From positions 1 to 24,376 of IMG/VR virus record IMGVR_UViG_3300021185_002119: 24,376 nt of DNA. One strand, 5' to 3'. Under the pieces are notes generated by a model. It did not search any database, was not told the DNA's origin, and worked only from the letters and a program-made list of their open reading frames with translations. Source of the DNA: a virus. This document shows positions 21,561-24,376 of this stretch, one piece after another; the first letter of the stretch is position 1, and the number at the start of each line of letters is the position of its first letter. The position numbers and the translations under genes were made by a program.

Positions 21561-21761
21561 CTACTTTTCGTTACTTAAAATAAGTTCACCAATTGCTGCA
21601 GAAACAGACTGGTGTAGAATGTCTCTATTATCTATATCAAGATAGTCTTCAAGTTTTTTTGTTATAGCCTCAGCTAACTTAGTTACCTCTTTTTCAGACA
21701 AGTTTAGCTCTTCTCTTACAACAAATTTTTTATTTTCTAATATGATTTTAGAAAGTTTCAT
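21561..21761 (-). CDS. Small acidic protein with MKLSKIILE N-terminus
   Basis: A 66-residue protein of unknown function. The first nine residues MKLSKIILE/N are nearly identical to those of the next gene upstream (MKLSDIILE/D), while the rest differs, as expected of a shared targeting tag. The remainder is a charged amphipathic helical chain (LSEKEVTKLAEAITKKLEDY, then RDILHQSVSAAIGELILSNE). It overlaps the upstream gene by an ATGA, so the two are translated as a pair. The head protease gp21 could remove the tag. Confidence 0.75.
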   Translation of the reverse strand: MKLSKIILENKKFVVREELNLSEKEVTKLAEAITKKLEDYLDIDNRDILHQSVSAAIGELILSNEK

Positions 21762-22075
21762 ATTTTGAATTCAAATTTAATATCAGGATAGTAATATCTA
21801 TCGTCGTCGTTGTCAAAATAATTAGCACCTCCTGTTACTTCGAACCCTTTGGCTTCAAGAAAATTTTTCATATTTTGGTATTCTGAAGGACGTATTTCTT
21901 CAGATGAATGAATACTTACTTTACCCATAGCTTTATCGCCGTTTGAGTGTTGAATAATTTTTACATGAATATCGTCTCTGTTGTAAGTACCTCTCATCTC
22001 ATTTTCTAATTCTTGAGCTTCTGTTTTAAACTTACTCCAGTAGTCGTCTTCTAATATTATATCACTTAGTTTCAT
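21758..22075 (-). CDS. Uncharacterised 105-aa protein with MKLSDIILE N-terminus
   Basis: Function unknown. After the shared tag MKLSDIILE/D the chain has a helix (WSKFKTEAQELENEMRG), strands (DDIHVKIIQHSNG, then KAMGKVSIHSS), a second helix (EYQNMKNFLEAKGF) and an acidic, Tyr-rich end (FDNDDDRYYYPDIKFEFKI). This alternation of helices and strands suggests a small alpha/beta domain. It has no metal or catalytic motif. The ATG overlaps the stop of the 45-aa gene by one base (TAATG). Confidence 0.75.
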   Translation of the reverse strand: MKLSDIILEDDYWSKFKTEAQELENEMRGTYNRDDIHVKIIQHSNGDKAMGKVSIHSSEEIRPSEYQNMKNFLEAKGFEVTGGANYFDNDDDRYYYPDIKFEFKI

Positions 22076-22212
22076 TATCTACCTTGCCCTTTATATGCCT
22101 TTTTATAATGTTTAGAGGCCTTCAACTTAGACGTTTTAGACTTAGCATGTATGCCTGGTCGTTTACGTTTAGGTCTTTCTAAAAAGCTACCTCCTGTTAA
22201 TCCTCTTGCCAT
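22075..22212 (-). CDS. 45-aa very basic protein
   Basis: A short gene below most length cut-offs, supported by its position: it starts at the ATG at 22212-22210, 16 bases inside the end of the cupin-like gene, and its TAA overlaps the next ATG (TAATG). Without it there would be a gap of about 120 bases in an otherwise fully packed stretch. The product is 45 residues with about 18 Lys, Arg or His residues (MARGLTGGSFLERPKRKRPG, then KTSKLKASKHYKKAYKGQGR). I recall very similar short proteins from marine phages. Such a peptide probably binds nucleic acid, possibly packaged DNA; function unknown. Confidence 0.78.
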   Translation of the reverse strand: MARGLTGGSFLERPKRKRPGIHAKSKTSKLKASKHYKKAYKGQGR

Positions 22213-22487
22213 ATTTTAACAACTAAATCACCAGTTCCTTTTATTAAACGGTGATATGTTTCTTTTGGTATAAATAGTTTGTCTTTTGTTAATCTTACAG
22301 GAAGTTCATTATCCAACTGAAAGTACCAGTCAGTATCATGCATAGCTTTAACCATACGGTCTTCTTTGTCTCTATGCCATACGAATTCAAATGAGGGAGT
22401 ATCGTGAGAGAACTCTCTTATTATATAACCGTTTTCCTTTTTTTGAGAATATGGTCTACCAGTATCCTGAGAAGTTTGATCCGCCAC
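22197..22487 (-). CDS. Small cupin-like protein (GTG start)
   Basis: A 96-residue protein. KENGYIIREFSHDTPSFEFV (17-36) followed by WHRDKEDRMV, then LDNELPVRLTKDKLFIPKET and YHRLIKGTGDLVVKI resemble the two beta motifs of a cupin barrel, with WHRD and YHR providing candidate metal-binding His residues. Small cupins may bind metal or small ligands; no substrate is predictable. No ATG exists before the conserved part, and the most likely start is the GTG at 22487, inside the previous gene (32-base overlap). That is unusual here, where other starts are ATG. It has no targeting-like tag. Confidence 0.75.
   Translation of the reverse strand: MADQTSQDTGRPYSQKKENGYIIREFSHDTPSFEFVWHRDKEDRMVKAMHDTDWYFQLDNELPVRLTKDKLFIPKETYHRLIKGTGDLVVKIWQED
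22269..22276 (-). promoter_or_regulatory. TATTTATA octamer inside the cupin-like gene
   Basis: The same octamer and orientation as the intergenic boxes (AACTATTTATACC), 56 bases before the ATG of the 45-aa gene. Because it lies in coding sequence in an AT-rich genome, chance is a real alternative. Confidence 0.25.
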
Positions 22488-23244
22488 CTAGTGATTTCCA
22501 ATAACGGCCTATATTACAAGACCAATAACCTGCTTTTGTTTTATCTTTCTTTGTTGAACATTTATGACGAGCTGCAAATGATGCTCTAGCTCCTCTTTGT
22601 TTCAACTTAACTGAAAGACCAGTATCACCAAATGATACCTTTTTAACGTTACCTTTCTTTGACTTAACATAAACGTAGAACTTTTTAGATCCTCCACGCT
22701 TTGGTTTGTTAAGTGCTACTTTTTTACCTTGGTACTCTGCTTCATTCATATAATCAACCGAAGCTTTTAGCATATCAAAGCCAGAGTAATCAAATGTTTC
22801 GTTTTGAATCTCTACAGCTTTTCTAAAGTTTTCCATATTAAAAGTACCGCCGATTGATTCGACAAGCTCTTTGACAAGATCGTAATCGATCATCTCATCT
22901 ATACTCATAGCTTCGTCAATAGTATCCTCGTTTTCAATCATTTCATCAATCATGCAGCCTATTTCAAACAATGGATTTGCTTTTCCTGCAGATACCATTG
23001 GAAGATCTAAAGGAACATTCATCCCGTTGTAATCTCCGTATTCACCTATATCAGTAGTTTCTAAAAGCTTTTCATCTTCTTCATTTAACGTAATATACCC
23101 GTCTCTCCAAGCGTCTCTTGCTTCAGCAAATAGTTGTATAAACGCTTCAGAGTTATAACGGTAGACATTCTCATGTAATGTCAGTCCATTATCTATATGG
23201 TACTGTAGTGAAGGGAATCCGATAAGTTCTTTTATTCTAATCAT
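22456..23244 (-). CDS. Two-domain protein with basic Cys C-terminal domain
   Basis: A 262-residue protein of unknown function. Residues 10-85 (FPSLQYHIDNGLTLHENVYR, then AFIQLFAEARDAWRDGYITL and DLPMV) form a helical domain, and residues 95-165 are acidic and helical. Residues 173-251 are a separate basic domain: GKKVALNKPKRGGSKKFYVY, then KGNVKKVSFGDTGLSVK, and ASFAARHKCSTKKDKTKAGY followed by WSCNIGRYW, with Cys229 and Cys243. I recall both parts from marine phages without a known role. The Gly-rich end (SLGGGSNFSGYW) is short. A basic, Cys-bearing C-terminus is shared in style with two proteins at 14428-15767, hinting at DNA binding in the virion. The start overlaps the next gene upstream by 8 bases. 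Confidence 0.8.
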   Translation of the reverse strand: MIRIKELIGFPSLQYHIDNGLTLHENVYRYNSEAFIQLFAEARDAWRDGYITLNEEDEKLLETTDIGEYGDYNGMNVPLDLPMVSAGKANPLFEIGCMIDEMIENEDTIDEAMSIDEMIDYDLVKELVESIGGTFNMENFRKAVEIQNETFDYSGFDMLKASVDYMNEAEYQGKKVALNKPKRGGSKKFYVYVKSKKGNVKKVSFGDTGLSVKLKQRGARASFAARHKCSTKKDKTKAGYWSCNIGRYWKSLGGGSNFSGYW

Positions 23245-23524
23245 CTGTTTTCATTTCAGGGTGATATTGAAGCTTTATTATTTTAGCGTCTTTTGATACA
23301 GACTTGCCGTCAATAATGACTTCAATCGGGTAAGGTTTTAAATCTTGTGCCCAATAAGCTACATCATAGCTTCTATCTTTATTACTAGTAACAAGTAAAC
23401 CTCTATTATACTCTTTATCTTCTGCTTGAAGAGCAACTTCTTTGTCGACAGGTAAGATAATTTCGCCTTTCAACTCTATTTTAGTATCTTCATACTCGTT
23501 AAGAAGTATATCAGTTAGTTTCAT
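23237..23524 (-). CDS. Uncharacterised 95-aa protein with MKLTDILLNE N-terminus
   Basis: Function unknown. The opening MKLTDILLNEYED is the loosest member of the MKLSxIILE group: the cleavage position would be after LLNE. The rest is beta-rich: IELKGEIILPVDKEVALQAE, then YNRGLLVTSNKDRSYDVAYW and IEVIIDGKSVSKDAKIIKLQ. It overlaps the nuclease-like gene upstream by 14 bases and the two-domain gene downstream by 8 bases, both in other frames. Confidence 0.73.
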   Translation of the reverse strand: MKLTDILLNEYEDTKIELKGEIILPVDKEVALQAEDKEYNRGLLVTSNKDRSYDVAYWAQDLKPYPIEVIIDGKSVSKDAKIIKLQYHPEMKTDD

Positions 23525-24011
23525 TGCTAAAATCTTTTCTATAAAACTTTCCTAGTATATTATCATTAATATATTGATGACTATATGTCTCTAGGACGTC
23601 ATTTATAAATAGGTGTTTACACTCATAATATGTTAAAAGCTTTTTATTAGGTACAAAATCTAATATTTTCCTTTCAAAATCTCCTCTAAGATCATCTGAG
23701 TCTTTTACCAGTTGTTTTATTTTAGGGTGTGAACCGTAATAGTCTTTCCAGTCTGATTCGGTTACTACTTTTTGTTTAAGCGGGGTACGTCCTCCAATAC
23801 CTTTTGCTTTTCTTTCTTCACGTAGAGCTTCTAATGCTCTTTTTCCTAACTTCTTATTTCTTTCGAATCGCAATACTTTCTTTCCGAGGTACTTCAAGCC
23901 AGAGGGTTTATGAAAAACCTCATAAATAAAGCCGTAAGTTCCTTCTGGAAAGTCTGAAAGTTCATTGAAGATCCTACCCTGGTGTGTCCAGGAAGGGTAT
24001 GTCATATCCAT
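23511..24011 (-). CDS. GIY-YIG-like endonuclease
   Basis: A 166-residue protein with the features of phage GIY-YIG nucleases. YGFIYEVFHKPSGLKYLGKK (26-45) gives G-F-I, then 11 residues, then Y-L-G, in place of GIY and YIG. SDWKDYYGSHPKIKQL (86-101) is the segment typical of the phage-type group, and TYYECKHLF (127-135) carries the probable catalytic Glu130. Similar genes in T4-like phages are often free-standing homing endonucleases, but it overlaps the next gene by 14 bases and looks settled in the operon. The start could be the ATG at 24011 or the second ATG at 24005; no sequence signal decides between them. Confidence 0.8.
   Translation of the reverse strand: MDMTYPSWTHQGRIFNELSDFPEGTYGFIYEVFHKPSGLKYLGKKVLRFERNKKLGKRALEALREERKAKGIGGRTPLKQKVVTESDWKDYYGSHPKIKQLVKDSDDLRGDFERKILDFVPNKKLLTYYECKHLFINDVLETYSHQYINDNILGKFYRKDFSNETN
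23604..23611 (-). promoter_or_regulatory. TATTTATA octamer inside the GIY-YIG-like gene
   Basis: The octamer in coding orientation (CACCTATTTATAAAT), 79 bases before the ATG of the 95-aa gene. It is embedded in coding sequence, so it could be a secondary promoter or chance. Confidence 0.22.
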
Positions 24012-24029
24012 ATTAATTGGTTTCTGTCG

Positions 24030-24376
24030 CTAGAGCTTTGACCTTAGCTCATCTATCTGTAACTGCTGCTCTTTAATAGCATTTATTAATAACGCGACGA
24101 TTTTTTCATAACGAACTGCTTTATAGCCATTATCTCTTGTTGCTACTACCTCTGGCAGCACTTTTTCGATTTCTTGAGCGATAACACCAACATCGTGACC
24201 GCTATGGCTAGAATTGCTATTCCAATCAAATTCATATCCTCCAATTTGATTTATTTTATTTATTGCATCACTTAAAGGAGTGATGTTATCCTTAAGTCTT
24301 TCATCAGAAGAATAATACGCAGTTATGTCTCCTGTAGCTCTTATCTCACCAGTAGTCCCAGATGCAGTAGTACCCA
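24030..24376 (-). CDS. Tail fibre C-terminus with S74 intramolecular chaperone domain (5' end outside window)
   Basis: The frame is open to the right edge and ends at the TAG at 24032-24030, so about 114 C-terminal residues of a longer protein are visible. YYSSDERLKDNITPLSDAIN (near the start of the visible part) is the S74 signature; the Ser before DERLK and its Lys form the self-cleavage dyad of the family. Then GGYEFDWNSN, HDVGVIAQEIEKVLPEVV and KAVRYEKIVALLINAIKEQQ follow, ending in a coiled-coil helix. S74 domains trimerise the fibre and then cut themselves off. The gene therefore encodes a tail fibre or tailspike whose receptor-binding part lies upstream of this window. Confidence 0.93.
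   Translation of the reverse strand, partial: GTTASGTTGEIRATGDITAYYSSDERLKDNITPLSDAINKINQIGGYEFDWNSNSSHSGHDVGVIAQEIEKVLPEVVATRDNGYKAVRYEKIVALLINAIKEQQLQIDELRSKL

Overview
The window is a piece of a T4-like (Myoviridae-type) tailed phage genome, AT-rich and coded entirely on the minus strand, so transcription runs from position 24376 towards 1. The T4-type head and packaging set is recognisable: large terminase (gp17), portal (gp20), prohead protease (gp21), acidic scaffold (gp22) and major capsid protein (gp23, cut by the left edge). There are no tRNAs, no CRISPR array, no integrase and no plus-strand gene that I can support. Genes are packed head to tail, mostly with TAATG or ATGA stop/start overlaps, and the longest non-coding stretch is 158 bases (2386-2543). 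Starts are almost all ATG, with A/T-rich upstream sequence and no convincing Shine-Dalgarno motif. Together with a Bacteroidota-style lipoprotein gene (19163-19807) this suggests, as inference, a marine flavobacterium or related host.

Layout in the order of transcription: (1) 24376-24030, the C-terminal S74 chaperone domain of a tail fibre. (2) 24011-21561, a run of small genes: a GIY-YIG-like nuclease, a 95-aa protein, a two-domain basic protein, a cupin-like 96-aa protein, a 45-aa basic protein missed by length cut-offs, and two MKLSxIILE proteins. (3) 21506-19804, a DnaG/gp61-type primase and a RecB-type PD-(D/E)XK nuclease. (4) 19807-16149, a lipoprotein, a P-loop kinase whose gene starts inside the lipoprotein gene, a nucleotidyltransferase fused to an HExxH metallopeptidase domain, a HAD phosphatase and a Cys4 protein. 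(5) 16123-11732, a run of probable virion or cargo proteins. (6) 11730-7034, an unknown nuclease-like protein, terminase and portal. (7) 7004-1, head assembly: three uncharacterised proteins, protease, two more small proteins, scaffold and capsid protein.

Three signals go beyond routine annotation. First, many otherwise unrelated proteins share short N-termini (MKLSxIILE, MKKxxLxxLVxEVxxE, FIAE/G) that look like the capsid-targeting and gp21-cleavage sequences of T4 internal proteins. They include a P-loop kinase, possibly a HAD phosphatase, a hydrophobic protein and basic proteins, so the window may encode a set of enzymes packed in the head and injected into the host. Second, the octamer TATTTATA lies in the coding orientation in six of the larger intergenic gaps, usually 15-28 bases before an ATG, and is a good candidate promoter for this phage. 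Third, 227 bases are read in two frames, encoding both the lipoprotein C-terminus and the kinase Walker A region.
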